From NCBI RefSeq assembly GCF_005844085.1, contig NZ_VCDI01000002.1, positions 496,001-560,000 on the forward strand: a stretch of DNA of 64,000 bases, written 5' to 3'. The DNA is from Lichenicoccus roseus (GTDB lineage Bacteria; Pseudomonadota; Alphaproteobacteria; Acetobacterales; Acetobacteraceae). The stretch's first letter is position 1. Each line of letters begins with the position of its first letter. A program made the position numbers and the translations under genes. Below, piece after piece: positions 33,670 through 42,494 of the stretch. Below the pieces are notes generated by a model. That model did no database searches and was not told where the DNA came from. It worked only from the letters and a program-made list of their open reading frames with translations.

Positions 33670-35160
33670 GTGAGTCCCGATCTGGCCCACTCTGAACCAG
33701 ACCACACCAGCCAGCTTACGCTGTGGCAAACGCTGGCTGCTTCCGGTCACCTGCGCTGTCCGGCCTGCGCTGCCGTCCTTGCTGCTTCGGAAGCCTGTTT
33801 CACCTGCACCGGATGTGCCGCCATCTACCCGGTTGAAAGTGGCGTGCCGTTGTTGATGCGGCCGGAAGAGGTGGTGTCGATTCCGGACCGGGTGATGGAG
33901 GCGTTCCGCATCGGCGAACCGCATCGCCGGGAAGTCGAGGCTGCACTCGTCAGCCTGGTGAAGTACCGTACGCCGTCGCATCCCGAGTTCGCCAACTTCT
34001 TCGCCCGGTTCGAGGCGCAGCCCGAAGCCAGGCAGGTCGTGTCGCTCACCGCGGAGCAGATCGAGGACGCGCTGAAGCACGTGACCTGCCTGACATCGCA
34101 TCAGCCCGGCACCCTGCGCAGCGACGAGGGCGAGTATCGTTCGATCCGGCTACGGAATGGCTCCCGACTGCCGCTGTTCACCAACGAGACGACCAGGCTG
34201 TTTCTCAGCTACCGGCTATTCACGCCGCTCGGCGAGCCGATGGATTTCGAGGCGAGCCGGTCGGCCCTGCCTGTCCCGCTCCACCCCGGCGCCGAGCTGA
34301 CCATCCCGGCATTGGTGCGGCTGCCGCCGGGCGCCACCGGCGAGCATCTCGTGCGGTTCCATTTCCTGCTGGTGACGCAAGGCGTGGCGTCGCCGCCGGC
34401 GCCGTCCGGATGGAAGCCGCCATGGCAGCGGCGTCCGGCCCCGGCGGCTGTCGCGATTGACACCGTCCGGTGGTTCGACGCGTCGCCGGTGCTGGAGATG
34501 CGGGTCACCGCCACGCCGCCGGATCTCCCCGGCTTTCCGGCCCTGCGCCGTGACCGACGCGAGCAGTTCGATGTCCAGGCGGATGTCGAGCGCGGCGACG
34601 ACTTCCTGCGTGAGGTCGTGGCTGGGCTTCGCGATGCCGGGGTGGCGCGCCCGCGCATCCTCGAGGTCGGTGCCGGCATCCATCCGATGTCGATGCGGAT
34701 CGCCGATCCCGACACCGAGGTGGTGGTCTCGGACATCTCCCACGTCATGCAGGCCCTTGCCCTTGTCATGCATGGCCGCTTCCCGGCAGTACTCGAGGGA
34801 AGGGCAGCGTTCGGTGCCTTCGACATGATGTATCCTCCCTTCAGCGAGGGGACCTTCGATATCATCTGCATCTGTGCGGCCCTGCACCACATCCCGCTGC
34901 CCGGTGAGTTCCTGAAGCGTCTCACTCCGCTGCTGTCACCGAACGGTCGCTTCGTGGCGGTCCGCGAGCCTTGTGTCGTCAACCCGCTCGAGCCGGCCTA
35001 TATCGCGGAGCTGTCGAACGGCTTCAACGAGCAGATGTTCGAGCTGCCGGAATGGCAGGACTTCGTCGAGAGGAGCGGGCTTGCGATCGACCGCGCAATA
35101 ATCGATTTCGAATGCTCGTTGAAATTCTCCGCAGGTTCCGCTTCGGCCGCCTTGTCCTGA
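33670..35160 (+). CDS. methyltransferase with N-terminal zinc ribbon and central beta domain
   Basis: Protein of 496 residues in three parts. Residues about 28-60 form a Trm112-like zinc ribbon (LRCPACAAVLAASEACFTCT, GCAAIYPVESGVPLLMRP). Residues about 175-290 look like an Ig-type beta-sandwich (LFLSYRLFTPLGEPMDFEAS, PLHPGAELTIPALVRLPPGA), similar to carbohydrate-related beta domains in glycan loci. Residues about 325-470 are a class I methyltransferase (ILEVGAGIHPMSMRIADPDT, DIICICAALHHIPLPGEFLK). GTG 33670 is supported by CGGAGG 9 nt upstream and makes the gene independent of the previous one, whose end a longer start would overlap. Substrate unknown, probably a surface or flagellin glycan. 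Confidence 0.75.
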   Translation: MSPDLAHSEPDHTSQLTLWQTLAASGHLRCPACAAVLAASEACFTCTGCAAIYPVESGVPLLMRPEEVVSIPDRVMEAFRIGEPHRREVEAALVSLVKYRTPSHPEFANFFARFEAQPEARQVVSLTAEQIEDALKHVTCLTSHQPGTLRSDEGEYRSIRLRNGSRLPLFTNETTRLFLSYRLFTPLGEPMDFEASRSALPVPLHPGAELTIPALVRLPPGATGEHLVRFHFLLVTQGVASPPAPSGWKPPWQRRPAPAAVAIDTVRWFDASPVLEMRVTATPPDLPGFPALRRDRREQFDVQADVERGDDFLREVVAGLRDAGVARPRILEVGAGIHPMSMRIADPDTEVVVSDISHVMQALALVMHGRFPAVLEGRAAFGAFDMMYPPFSEGTFDIICICAALHHIPLPGEFLKRLTPLLSPNGRFVAVREPCVVNPLEPAYIAELSNGFNEQMFELPEWQDFVERSGLAIDRAIIDFECSLKFSAGSASAALS

Positions 35161-35172
35161 CGAGCCGGAACC

Positions 35173-35436
35173 TTACGATGCCGAACCGGCGCTGGTCTTC
35201 GTCATCCCGAACATCTGGTAGCGTTCGATTGCCTTGTGGGTCGGAAACTGCTGCGTCTCGTCGCCGTGCTGGTTGAAATACTCGGTCACCACGATGCCCA
35301 GGCTGGGATCGAGATGCAGGTCCGGATTTAGCACACGTGGAGCCGTAGCGATGGCCGGCGCCGCTTCAGCCACGGCTGGGGCGGCGGGCGATGACGCTGC
35401 CCGGACCGGCGGAGATGCTATGGAGGCGATCTGCAT
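35173..35436 (-). CDS. small hypothetical protein
   Basis: Unrecognised 87-residue protein. An Ala/Pro-rich, probably disordered N-terminal half is followed by a conserved-looking block, LHLDPSLGIVVTEYFNQHGD and FPTHKAIERYQ. The block slightly recalls short flagellum-associated (FlaG-like) proteins of alphaproteobacteria, but the match is too weak to name. It converges with the methyltransferase gene (12-bp gap) and has an AT-rich upstream spacer. Confidence 0.5.
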   Translation of the reverse strand: MQIASIASPPVRAASSPAAPAVAEAAPAIATAPRVLNPDLHLDPSLGIVVTEYFNQHGDETQQFPTHKAIERYQMFGMTKTSAGSAS

Positions 35437-35477
35437 GACAGGGGTTCCGCTTCAATAACGAGACGCTAGCGGATTTT

Positions 35478-35494
35478 TGTTTCGATTGCAAACA
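35478..35494. promoter_or_regulatory. inverted repeat in AT-rich spacer
   Basis: TGTTT-N7-AAACA lies in the spacer between the divergent 87-residue gene and the DUF3297 gene, the most AT-rich stretch of the neighbourhood. It could be an operator or a chance feature of promoter DNA. Confidence 0.25.
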
Positions 35495-35575
35495 TAAATG
35501 GCCTGCCACCCCCCGGTCTCGCCATCACGGTGCGGACGATCTATGACCGGCCCGAACGACGGACGAAGAACGAGC

Positions 35576-35827
35576 ATGAGCACCGCAACGACGCCCCCCG
35601 ACCGGCTCTCGGTCGACCCCACGAGCCCATATCATGACGCCGACATCCTCGCCCGCGGCATCGGCATCCGCTTCAAGGGCGTCGAGAAGGACAATGTCGA
35701 GGAGTACTGCGTCAGCGAGGGCTGGGTCCGGCTGACTGTCGGCAAGACCGTAACCCGCACCGGCGCGCCGATGACGATGAAGCTGCAGGGCACCGTCGAG
35801 CCCTACTTCAAGGACGCTCCGGCCTGA
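35576..35827 (+). CDS. DUF3297 family protein
   Basis: Cytoplasmic protein of 83 residues, the typical size of DUF3297. It matches the family almost end to end: DRLSVDPTSPYHDADILARG (10-29), IRFKGVEKDNVEEYC and SEGWVRLTVGKTVTR. ATG 35576 (MSTATTPPDRLS) fits the family start; upstream in-frame codons are not conserved-looking. Its last 25 nt overlap the end of the convergent aldo/keto reductase gene. Function unknown. Confidence 0.88.
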   Translation: MSTATTPPDRLSVDPTSPYHDADILARGIGIRFKGVEKDNVEEYCVSEGWVRLTVGKTVTRTGAPMTMKLQGTVEPYFKDAPA

Positions 35828-36858
35828 ACCGTAGCCGGCGAGGGCGCATCCGGACGTAGCAGCCGCTCGGCCCGCAGGTCGTCCCAGAGCGCCACCGGGA
35901 TCCGCGTTGCGACCAGCTCCGCGTTGCGGCGCGCCTCGGCGGCGGATCTCGCGCCGGGGATCACGCTGGCGACCGCAGGATGCGCCAGCACGAACTGTAG
36001 CGCCGCCGCCGCAAGCGGCACGTCGTGCGCACCGCAGACTGCCTCGATGCGCGCGACCCGCTCCAGGATCGTGGTATCGGCCGGCTGGTAGTTGTAGCGC
36101 GCACCGGGAATGGCGCCGGTCGCCAGGATGCCGGAATTGAACGGCGCCCCGAGGATGATCGACACGCCTTGCGCCATGCAGCGCGGCAGCAGGCCGTCGA
36201 GCGCATCCTGCTCCAGCAGCGTGTAGCGGCCGGCGAGCAGGAAGCAGTCGAACTCGCCAAGATCCATCAGCCGCTCGCAGGCGGTGGCCTGGTTGACGCC
36301 GGCGCCGAACGCCGAGATCGCCCCCTCGTCGCGCAGCCGCCGCAAGGCACGCAACGCGCCAGTCTCCACCTCCCGCAGCCGGTCGCCGATGGCGTCGCCA
36401 TGCGTCCATTCGTCGGCGTCGTGGATCAGCAGGATGTCGATGCGTGCCAGCCCAAGCCGCTGCAGGCTGTCCTCGAAGGAGCGCATGGTGGCGTCGTACG
36501 AGAAGTCGAATTCCGGGCGGAACGGCAGCTCGCCCTCGAAGATGCCGCCCTCCGCCACCGACAGCCGGTGTGGCGTGGTGCGTCCGTGCGGCCGCAGCAG
36601 CCGCCCCACCTTGCTCGACAGCACATAGTCGTCGCGCGGCCGGACACGCAGCCGGTCGCCGAGCCGGCGCTCCGACAGGCCGTGGCCGTAGAGCGGCGCG
36701 GTATCGTAGTAGCGCACCCCGCTGTCCCAGGCGGCGTCCACCGCATCCCGTGCATCGTTCTCGTCGAGTGCGACGTAGAGGTTGCCGATCGCATTGGCGC
36801 CGAAGCCGAGCCGGCTGACCGCAAGCCCGGAGCGACCGAGGGATCGTGTCGGGATCAA
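35803..36858 (-). CDS. aldo/keto reductase (aldose 1-dehydrogenase-like)
   Basis: NAD(P)-dependent TIM-barrel oxidoreductase of 351 residues. The catalytic tetrad is visible: Asp52 and Tyr57 in YYDTAPLYGHG, Lys83 in SSKVGR, and His146 in LLIHDAD. The overall pattern (SRLGFGANAIGNLY at the start) is that of L-fucose / D-threo-aldose 1-dehydrogenase and pyridoxal 4-dehydrogenase relatives. In an operon with mannitol dehydrogenase-family and transaldolase-family genes it may oxidise an aldose. It overlaps the upstream gene by 4 nt. Confidence 0.85.
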   Translation of the reverse strand: MIPTRSLGRSGLAVSRLGFGANAIGNLYVALDENDARDAVDAAWDSGVRYYDTAPLYGHGLSERRLGDRLRVRPRDDYVLSSKVGRLLRPHGRTTPHRLSVAEGGIFEGELPFRPEFDFSYDATMRSFEDSLQRLGLARIDILLIHDADEWTHGDAIGDRLREVETGALRALRRLRDEGAISAFGAGVNQATACERLMDLGEFDCFLLAGRYTLLEQDALDGLLPRCMAQGVSIILGAPFNSGILATGAIPGARYNYQPADTTILERVARIEAVCGAHDVPLAAAALQFVLAHPAVASVIPGARSAAEARRNAELVATRIPVALWDDLRAERLLRPDAPSPATVQAGASLK

Positions 36859-38336
36859 GGCTGCAGCAGGGCCTGCAGCGCCGCACGGGTGCCCTGTGCA
36901 CGGATCGCCGAGCGCTGCCGGCCGACTTCGGCGATGAAGTCGGGATAGCGCTCCAGGCTCCAGCCGGCGAACGGGCTCATGCGCAGGAAGTCCGTGAGGT
37001 CGTGGCGCGCGGCGAGTGCCAGGTCCGGCACCGTGAGGGCAGGCTCGGCGACCGGGAAGCTGCGGCCGAAATCATCCTGGCCGCGCAGATACTCCACGAA
37101 GGCAGCCGCGATGAAGGCAATCCGGCGATGATCGCCACCGGATGCCAGCACCGCCTCGGCGGTCGGACGCAGGAACACCGGCAGCTTGGCCGAACTCTGC
37201 CCGGCAATCCGGCTGACCTGGTCGCGTATGTTGGGATTGCGGAACCGTCGCAGCAGCAGCGCCGCATAGTCGGCGGTGGCCATGCCGGGCGGCGCGGTCA
37301 GGTGCGGTGCTGCGTCCTCCGACAGGTAGCGCTCGACCAGCCGGCTCACCAGCTCGTCCTGCATCGCCTCGTGCACCAGCTGGTGGCCGAGCAGGATCGA
37401 CGGCAGCGCCATCACCGTGTGGCCGGCATTCAGCATCCGCAGCTTGACCAGCTCGTACGGGTCCACCTTGTCGGTGAACTGCGCGCCGACCTGCTCCAGC
37501 GGCGGACGGCCGGCGCAGAACCGGTCCTCCAGCACCCATTGGGTGAAGTCCTCGCGGAACACCGGCGCCCGGTCGGCGGCGCCGCTGCGGTCGTTCAGGC
37601 GGGCCGCATCGTCGGCGGACACGAACGGCGCGATACCGTCCACCATGCTGTTGGGGAAGCTGACCTCGGTCTCGATCCAGTCGGCGAGTCCGGGATCGCG
37701 GGCGCGTGCGAAGCCCACGAAGGCAGCGCGTGCGGCCTGGCCGTTATGCATCAGGTTGTCGCAGCTCAGCACCGTGAACGGGCCGGTGTCGCTGGTCCGG
37801 CGCCGATGCAGCGCCTCGACGACAAGGCCGAACACCGTTCGCGGCGCGGTCCCGGTTCCTGCCGCGGCAAGATCGGCGGCGACATCGGGCTGCTCGAGCC
37901 GGAAGCCGCCATGCTCGTCGAGATTGTAGCCGCCCTCGGTGATGGTCAGGCTGACGATGCGGATCGCGGGCTCGGCCAGCCGGCGCAGCACAGCCTCGGG
38001 GTCGTTCGGCAGGTGCATATACTCGACCAGGGCGCCGATCAGCACGGTCTCGGCGGCGGCATCCGGCGGACAGATGGTGAGGGTGTAGAGGCCGTCCTGG
38101 GCTTGCAGCGCGAGCGCCTTGTCGCGCTCCGGGTGGGTGTCCTGGATGCCGATGCCGAGGATGCCCCAGCCGTTTTGCGATGCGTCGGCCAGCAGCCGGT
38201 CCAGATAGAACGCCTGGTGGCTGCGGTGGAAGTTGCCGACGCCGAGATGCGCGATGCCGGCGCGGACGCGGCTGCGATCGTACGCCGGGCGGGCGATGCC
38301 GGCGGGCAGGGTGGCGAGCAGGTTGCTGTCGGCCAT
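36855..38336 (-). CDS. mannitol dehydrogenase family protein (polyol/uronate dehydrogenase)
   Basis: NAD-dependent long-chain polyol dehydrogenase of 493 residues, the usual length. The NAD-binding N-terminus is HLGVGNFHRSHQAFYLDRLL (30-49). The catalytic Kx4NxxH motif is Lys298, Asn303, His306 in KLRMLNAGHT. The family covers mannitol 2-dehydrogenase, D-arabinitol dehydrogenase, fructuronate and tagaturonate reductases; mannitol/arabitol-type chemistry is most likely given neighbours, but is not proven. Middle gene of the talC-like/MDH/AKR cassette. Confidence 0.88.
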   Translation of the reverse strand: MADSNLLATLPAGIARPAYDRSRVRAGIAHLGVGNFHRSHQAFYLDRLLADASQNGWGILGIGIQDTHPERDKALALQAQDGLYTLTICPPDAAAETVLIGALVEYMHLPNDPEAVLRRLAEPAIRIVSLTITEGGYNLDEHGGFRLEQPDVAADLAAAGTGTAPRTVFGLVVEALHRRRTSDTGPFTVLSCDNLMHNGQAARAAFVGFARARDPGLADWIETEVSFPNSMVDGIAPFVSADDAARLNDRSGAADRAPVFREDFTQWVLEDRFCAGRPPLEQVGAQFTDKVDPYELVKLRMLNAGHTVMALPSILLGHQLVHEAMQDELVSRLVERYLSEDAAPHLTAPPGMATADYAALLLRRFRNPNIRDQVSRIAGQSSAKLPVFLRPTAEAVLASGGDHRRIAFIAAAFVEYLRGQDDFGRSFPVAEPALTVPDLALAARHDLTDFLRMSPFAGWSLERYPDFIAEVGRQRSAIRAQGTRAALQALLQP

Positions 38337-38339
38337 GGC

Positions 38340-39032
38340 TCAGGCGCCCCTGGCTGCGGTGGCTTCGAAGGTTGCCGCAGCGTTGGCGGTGTTCTCGTCG
38401 GAGAACATCCCCTCGGCCACCTTGGTGCCGAAGGTGAAGGTATCGAGCCCGGCGGCGGCGAGGCGCGCCAGGTCGTCGGCGCTGCGTATGCTGGCCACCA
38501 GCAGCCGGGTGGCGCGGCCGGAGGCTGCCAGGATATCGCGCATCGCCACGATCGCGGCGAGTGCGTCGTGGCCGAGATCGCCCATGCGACCGAAATACGG
38601 CGCCACGTAGTCGGCGCCGGCGGCGGCGGCGGTCAGTGCCTGGTGCGGCGCATAGACCGCGGTGAGGGTGGTGCGGACGCCCTCGCGGTGCAGCGCCGCC
38701 ACCGCCCGAACGCCCTCGAAGGTGACCGGCACCTTGACCACGATGCGCGGCGACAGCGCGGCGAGGGCAAGGCCGTTGCGCACCAGCGGCAAGGTGTCGG
38801 TGCCCCAGGTCTGCACCTGAAGCTCCTCGATGCCGAGCGCGAAGGCGTCGCGCGCGAGGTCGGCGATCACCGGCAGGCGGCAGGCGAGGCCGGCGGCATC
38901 CAGGATGGTCGGGTTGGTGGTGATCCCGAAGAACATCCCGCTCGGCAGCCAGCGCTCCCAGGCGCCGCGATCGGCGCTGTCGAGGAAGAGCCGCACGCCC
39001 GGCTGCGTGGAGGGATCCGACGTTAAGACCAT
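38340..39032 (-). CDS. transaldolase family protein (fructose-6-phosphate aldolase/TalC-like)
   Basis: Short TIM-barrel aldolase of 230 residues. The Schiff-base Lys is Lys100 in RIVVKVPVTFEG, and FFGITTNPTIL (34-44) is the family N-terminal signature. Length places it with fructose-6-phosphate aldolase/short transaldolases (about 220) rather than full transaldolase (about 315). First gene of the cassette; it could cleave fructose 6-phosphate or a related ketose phosphate from polyol oxidation. Divergent from the APC-GGDEF-EAL gene. Confidence 0.83.
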   Translation of the reverse strand: MVLTSDPSTQPGVRLFLDSADRGAWERWLPSGMFFGITTNPTILDAAGLACRLPVIADLARDAFALGIEELQVQTWGTDTLPLVRNGLALAALSPRIVVKVPVTFEGVRAVAALHREGVRTTLTAVYAPHQALTAAAAGADYVAPYFGRMGDLGHDALAAIVAMRDILAASGRATRLLVASIRSADDLARLAAAGLDTFTFGTKVAEGMFSDENTANAAATFEATAARGA

Positions 39033-39203
39033 GGCTGCCTGCGTTTTCGTTGCCTGACGACAGCCGGAAAACTAGCCCGGCCCCGGGCGGTCGCCTATGG
39101 CCGAAGTTCGCACCCGCCTGAGCGTCGGTACCGGCACCTTAAGCACTTCTTGAGCACTCGCTGCCTAGTATCGGTCATGACATGCAGCATCGCGCAGGCC
39201 GGG

Positions 39204-42200
39204 ATGAACGAGGATCGGCAGATCGTCGTGCATGAGGCGGTATCACCCGGCGATGAAGCGTGCCCGCGGCCGCATCCGAGGCGGCTGGGCTGGCTCGGGA
39301 CCACGGCGCTGGCCATTGGCGGCAGCAACCAGAGCCTGTTCCTCATCGCGGCACTGTTCGTCGGGCAGGGCCACATTCCCGGGCAGGGCAGCGCCGCGAT
39401 CCTTCTCCTGATCCTGGGCCTGCTGCTCGGCTATGCCGCGGCCCCGGGCTGGACCGAGCTGGTGCTGATGTCGCCCAACCGGGTCGGTGGCATCGCGGCG
39501 GCCTGCACCGAGGCCTTCCGTCCCTACAGCCCGATCCTGTCGGCGCTGACCGGCGTCTGCTACTGGTGGGGCTGGGTGCCGACATGCGGGATCACCGCGA
39601 TCCTGTCGGCGACCGCCATCGGCCAGTGGTGCCTCCCCGGCGTCCCGGTCTGGTCGATCGCCTGCGTGCTCGTGCTGGCCTGCACCGCCCTCAATCTCTG
39701 CGGCATCGTATGGTCCGCCCGGCTCGCCATACCGGTGGCCGTCGCCGCCGCCACGCTCGCCTTCATCTCGATGCTGGCACCCTTGTTGTCGGGCCGGATG
39801 CACTGGACGCAGGCGGTGGATTTCCACCTGACCTCGCCGTTTCCTGGCTGGTTCGGGTCCATCACGTCGGTGATGGCCGGGCTGTACCTGGTCGGGTTCG
39901 GGGCTCCGGCGTTCGAGACCGCGACGTGCCATGTCGGCGAGACCATCGATGCGAAGCGCAACGTGCCGCGCGCGATGCTCGCCAGCGCCCTGATGGCGGC
40001 GGTCTACTTCGTGCTCCTGCCGCTCGTCTGGCTCGGCACGCTTGGACCGGACGCCCTTGGCCGCGATCTCGGGCAGGTTCTCGGCCCGACATTCGCACCG
40101 GTTTTCGGCAGCTTCGCGAAGTCGGCGGCGATCGGCTTCATGATGTTCAACATGCTGCCCGCCGCCATGCAGGCGGTCAGCGGCGCTTCGCGGGCACTGG
40201 CGCAGCTCTCCGAGGACGGGCTGTTGCCGACCATCCTGGGCTGGCGTTCACGCACCGATGCGCCATGGGTGGCGATCCTGCTGACCGCGGCTTTCGCCAT
40301 CCTGTTCCTGCTGATCGGCGACCCGATCTGGCTGATCGCCGCGGCGAATTTCACCTACCTGATCGGCATCGGCCTGCCCAGCGTCGCGGTATGGCTGCTG
40401 CGGCGCGACGCTCCCGGGGCGGCGCGGCCCTATCGGGCGCCACGCGGCACCATCGGGCTTGGTGTCTGCGCCGCGATCGTCTGGTGTTGCAGCGCGCTGC
40501 TCGGGTTCGAGCAGTTCGGCTTGCCCACCGTGGTGTTCGGGCTCCTGATGGCCCTGGCCGGTGCCGGGTTGTACGCCATGCGGATGCTGGAGGACCGGTC
40601 CCGCAAGGGGCTGGGGTTGCAGCTGGGCCGCAGCCTGCATGTCAAGCTGACCGGGGCCATGCTGCTGGTGCTGGCGATCGACTCCGTGGGCTACATCCTC
40701 GCCGTCGCCTCGATCCCGAACCTGCACGGCAGCCTCGTCGTGGTACTCGAGGACATCTTCGTGGCGGTCGCGATGCTGACCGTGACCGTCGGCATCGTGC
40801 TGCCCGGCATGGTTGCCCACTCCGCGAACGAGGTCAGCGCGGCGGCGATGCGCCTTGCATCCGGAACCATCCGGGATCTGGCGACGGCGATGAACGCGCT
40901 TGGCGAAGGCAACCTGCAGGCGGCGCATGCCTCGATCGACATCGTCCCGGTCGTCGTCGCCTCGCGTGACGAGCTCGGCGCCATGGCGGAGAGCTTCAAC
41001 CTGCTGCAGCACGGCGTGAAGCAAGTTGCCATCGGACTGAACCGCGCCTGCGAGGGGCTGCGCAAGGCACGCAACGACCTGTTCGAATCCAAGGAAGTGG
41101 CGGTTCATGAAGCCCTGCATGACGCCCTGACCGGACTGCCGAACCGCGCATTCATCATCCAGCGCCTGGAACGGTCTCTTGCCCGGCAACGCGATCAGGG
41201 GGGAAGTGCCTGCGGCCTGCTTTTCATCGATCTCGATGGCTTCAAGATCGTCAACGACAGCCTGGGCCACGCGGCCGGCGACGATCTCCTGATGCAGGTT
41301 GCCAGCCGCTTCCGTAGCCTGCTCCTGCGCAAGGCCGACCGCGGTGCGCCGGACGAGGATGCCAGGAACGTGCTGGCCCGGCTGGGCGGCGACGAGTTCA
41401 TCGTGCTGATGGGCGGCATCCAGTCGGCCGCGGATGCAGTCAAGGTGGCGGATCGCATCCAGCTTGCCCTCGGCACGCCTTTCATGATCGCCGGTGACTG
41501 TGTCCACATGTCGGCCAGCATCGGCGTCGCCACCAGCTGCGGCGGATCCGGCTCGGCGTCCGACATCCTCCGCGACGCCGACCTTGCGATGTATCGCGCC
41601 AAGAGCCTCGGCAAGAGCCGGGTGGAAGTCTACAACGAGTTCCTGCTCGCGTCGGTGACGACGCGCATGCATCTCGAGAACGACCTGCGTCGCGCCCTCC
41701 AAGGCCAGGAATTCCTGTTGCACTACCAGCCGATCGTCGCCCTGCCGACCGCGGAGATCGTCGGCTTCGAGGCCCTCGTGCGCTGGCAGGTCCCTGGCGG
41801 TCCCCTCATCTTTCCGGGCGACTTCATCACCGTCGCCGAGGAGACCGGCCTCATCGTGCCGCTCGGACTGTGGGTCATGCGCGAAGCCTGCCTGACCAGC
41901 CTGATATGGAACCAGCGGTTCGGCCAGGAGCGCAAGTTGGGCATGAGCGTGAACATCTCGCCGCGGCAGTTCGCGCAACACGACCTGGTGCCAGAGATCC
42001 AGCGGATCCTGATCGAGACCGGCGTCGATCCTGCCACGATCAAGCTGGAGATCACCGAAAGCGGCACGATGGGTGATCCGGCCCGGGCGGTGCACATCCT
42101 CTCGCAGCTCAAGCTGTTCGGCGTGCAGCTCAGCGTCGACGATTTCGGGACCGGCTATTCCTCGCTCAGCTACCTGCACAGGTTTCCGATCGACATCCTT

Positions 42201-42473
42201 AAGATCGACCGCTCCTTCGTGTCCGGCATGGTGGAGGACACCGATAGCCGGCAGGTCGTGAAGACGGTCATGGCGCTGGCCACCGGCATGGGGATGCAGG
42301 TCGTCGCCGAGGGGATCGAATGCCAGGAACAGGCGCTGCAGCTTACGCAGATGGGCTGCGACTTCGGCCAGGGCTACCTCTTCTCGAAGCCGCTGCCGGA
42401 GGCGGAGGTCGTCGCGATGCTGTCGTCGCGGACAGCCACCACCATGGATTGCCTGGAGGGCCAGGCCGCCTGA
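39204..42473 (+). CDS. APC-superfamily permease fused to GGDEF-EAL c-di-GMP enzyme
   Basis: Protein of 1089 residues with an unusual order. Residues about 28-465 form an amino-acid-permease-like domain of about 12 helices: LGTTALAIGGSNQSLFLIA in helix 1 and GFGAPAFETATCHVGETIDA followed by KRNVPRAML in the helix-6 region, typical of APC transporters. Residues 482-537 are two further helices, 547-594 HAMP-like. Residues 637-812 form the GGDEF domain (FIDLDGFKIVNDSLGHAAGD; GGDEF at 728-732), and 822-1072 the EAL domain (EALVRW from 856, NISPRQ, LEITES, DDFGTGYSS, LKIDRSF, AEGIE, QGYLFSKP), all catalytic residues present. It probably both makes and breaks c-di-GMP in response to a transported or bound ligand. 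ATG 39204 is preferred over TTG 39150 and ATG 39177, which lack a ribosome binding site. Confidence 0.93.
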   Translation: MNEDRQIVVHEAVSPGDEACPRPHPRRLGWLGTTALAIGGSNQSLFLIAALFVGQGHIPGQGSAAILLLILGLLLGYAAAPGWTELVLMSPNRVGGIAAACTEAFRPYSPILSALTGVCYWWGWVPTCGITAILSATAIGQWCLPGVPVWSIACVLVLACTALNLCGIVWSARLAIPVAVAAATLAFISMLAPLLSGRMHWTQAVDFHLTSPFPGWFGSITSVMAGLYLVGFGAPAFETATCHVGETIDAKRNVPRAMLASALMAAVYFVLLPLVWLGTLGPDALGRDLGQVLGPTFAPVFGSFAKSAAIGFMMFNMLPAAMQAVSGASRALAQLSEDGLLPTILGWRSRTDAPWVAILLTAAFAILFLLIGDPIWLIAAANFTYLIGIGLPSVAVWLLRRDAPGAARPYRAPRGTIGLGVCAAIVWCCSALLGFEQFGLPTVVFGLLMALAGAGLYAMRMLEDRSRKGLGLQLGRSLHVKLTGAMLLVLAIDSVGYILAVASIPNLHGSLVVVLEDIFVAVAMLTVTVGIVLPGMVAHSANEVSAAAMRLASGTIRDLATAMNALGEGNLQAAHASIDIVPVVVASRDELGAMAESFNLLQHGVKQVAIGLNRACEGLRKARNDLFESKEVAVHEALHDALTGLPNRAFIIQRLERSLARQRDQGGSACGLLFIDLDGFKIVNDSLGHAAGDDLLMQVASRFRSLLLRKADRGAPDEDARNVLARLGGDEFIVLMGGIQSAADAVKVADRIQLALGTPFMIAGDCVHMSASIGVATSCGGSGSASDILRDADLAMYRAKSLGKSRVEVYNEFLLASVTTRMHLENDLRRALQGQEFLLHYQPIVALPTAEIVGFEALVRWQVPGGPLIFPGDFITVAEETGLIVPLGLWVMREACLTSLIWNQRFGQERKLGMSVNISPRQFAQHDLVPEIQRILIETGVDPATIKLEITESGTMGDPARAVHILSQLKLFGVQLSVDDFGTGYSSLSYLHRFPIDILKIDRSFVSGMVEDTDSRQVVKTVMALATGMGMQVVAEGIECQEQALQLTQMGCDFGQGYLFSKPLPEAEVVAMLSSRTATTMDCLEGQAA

Positions 42474-42494
42474 GCACCGGCCCGATGCGGGCGC

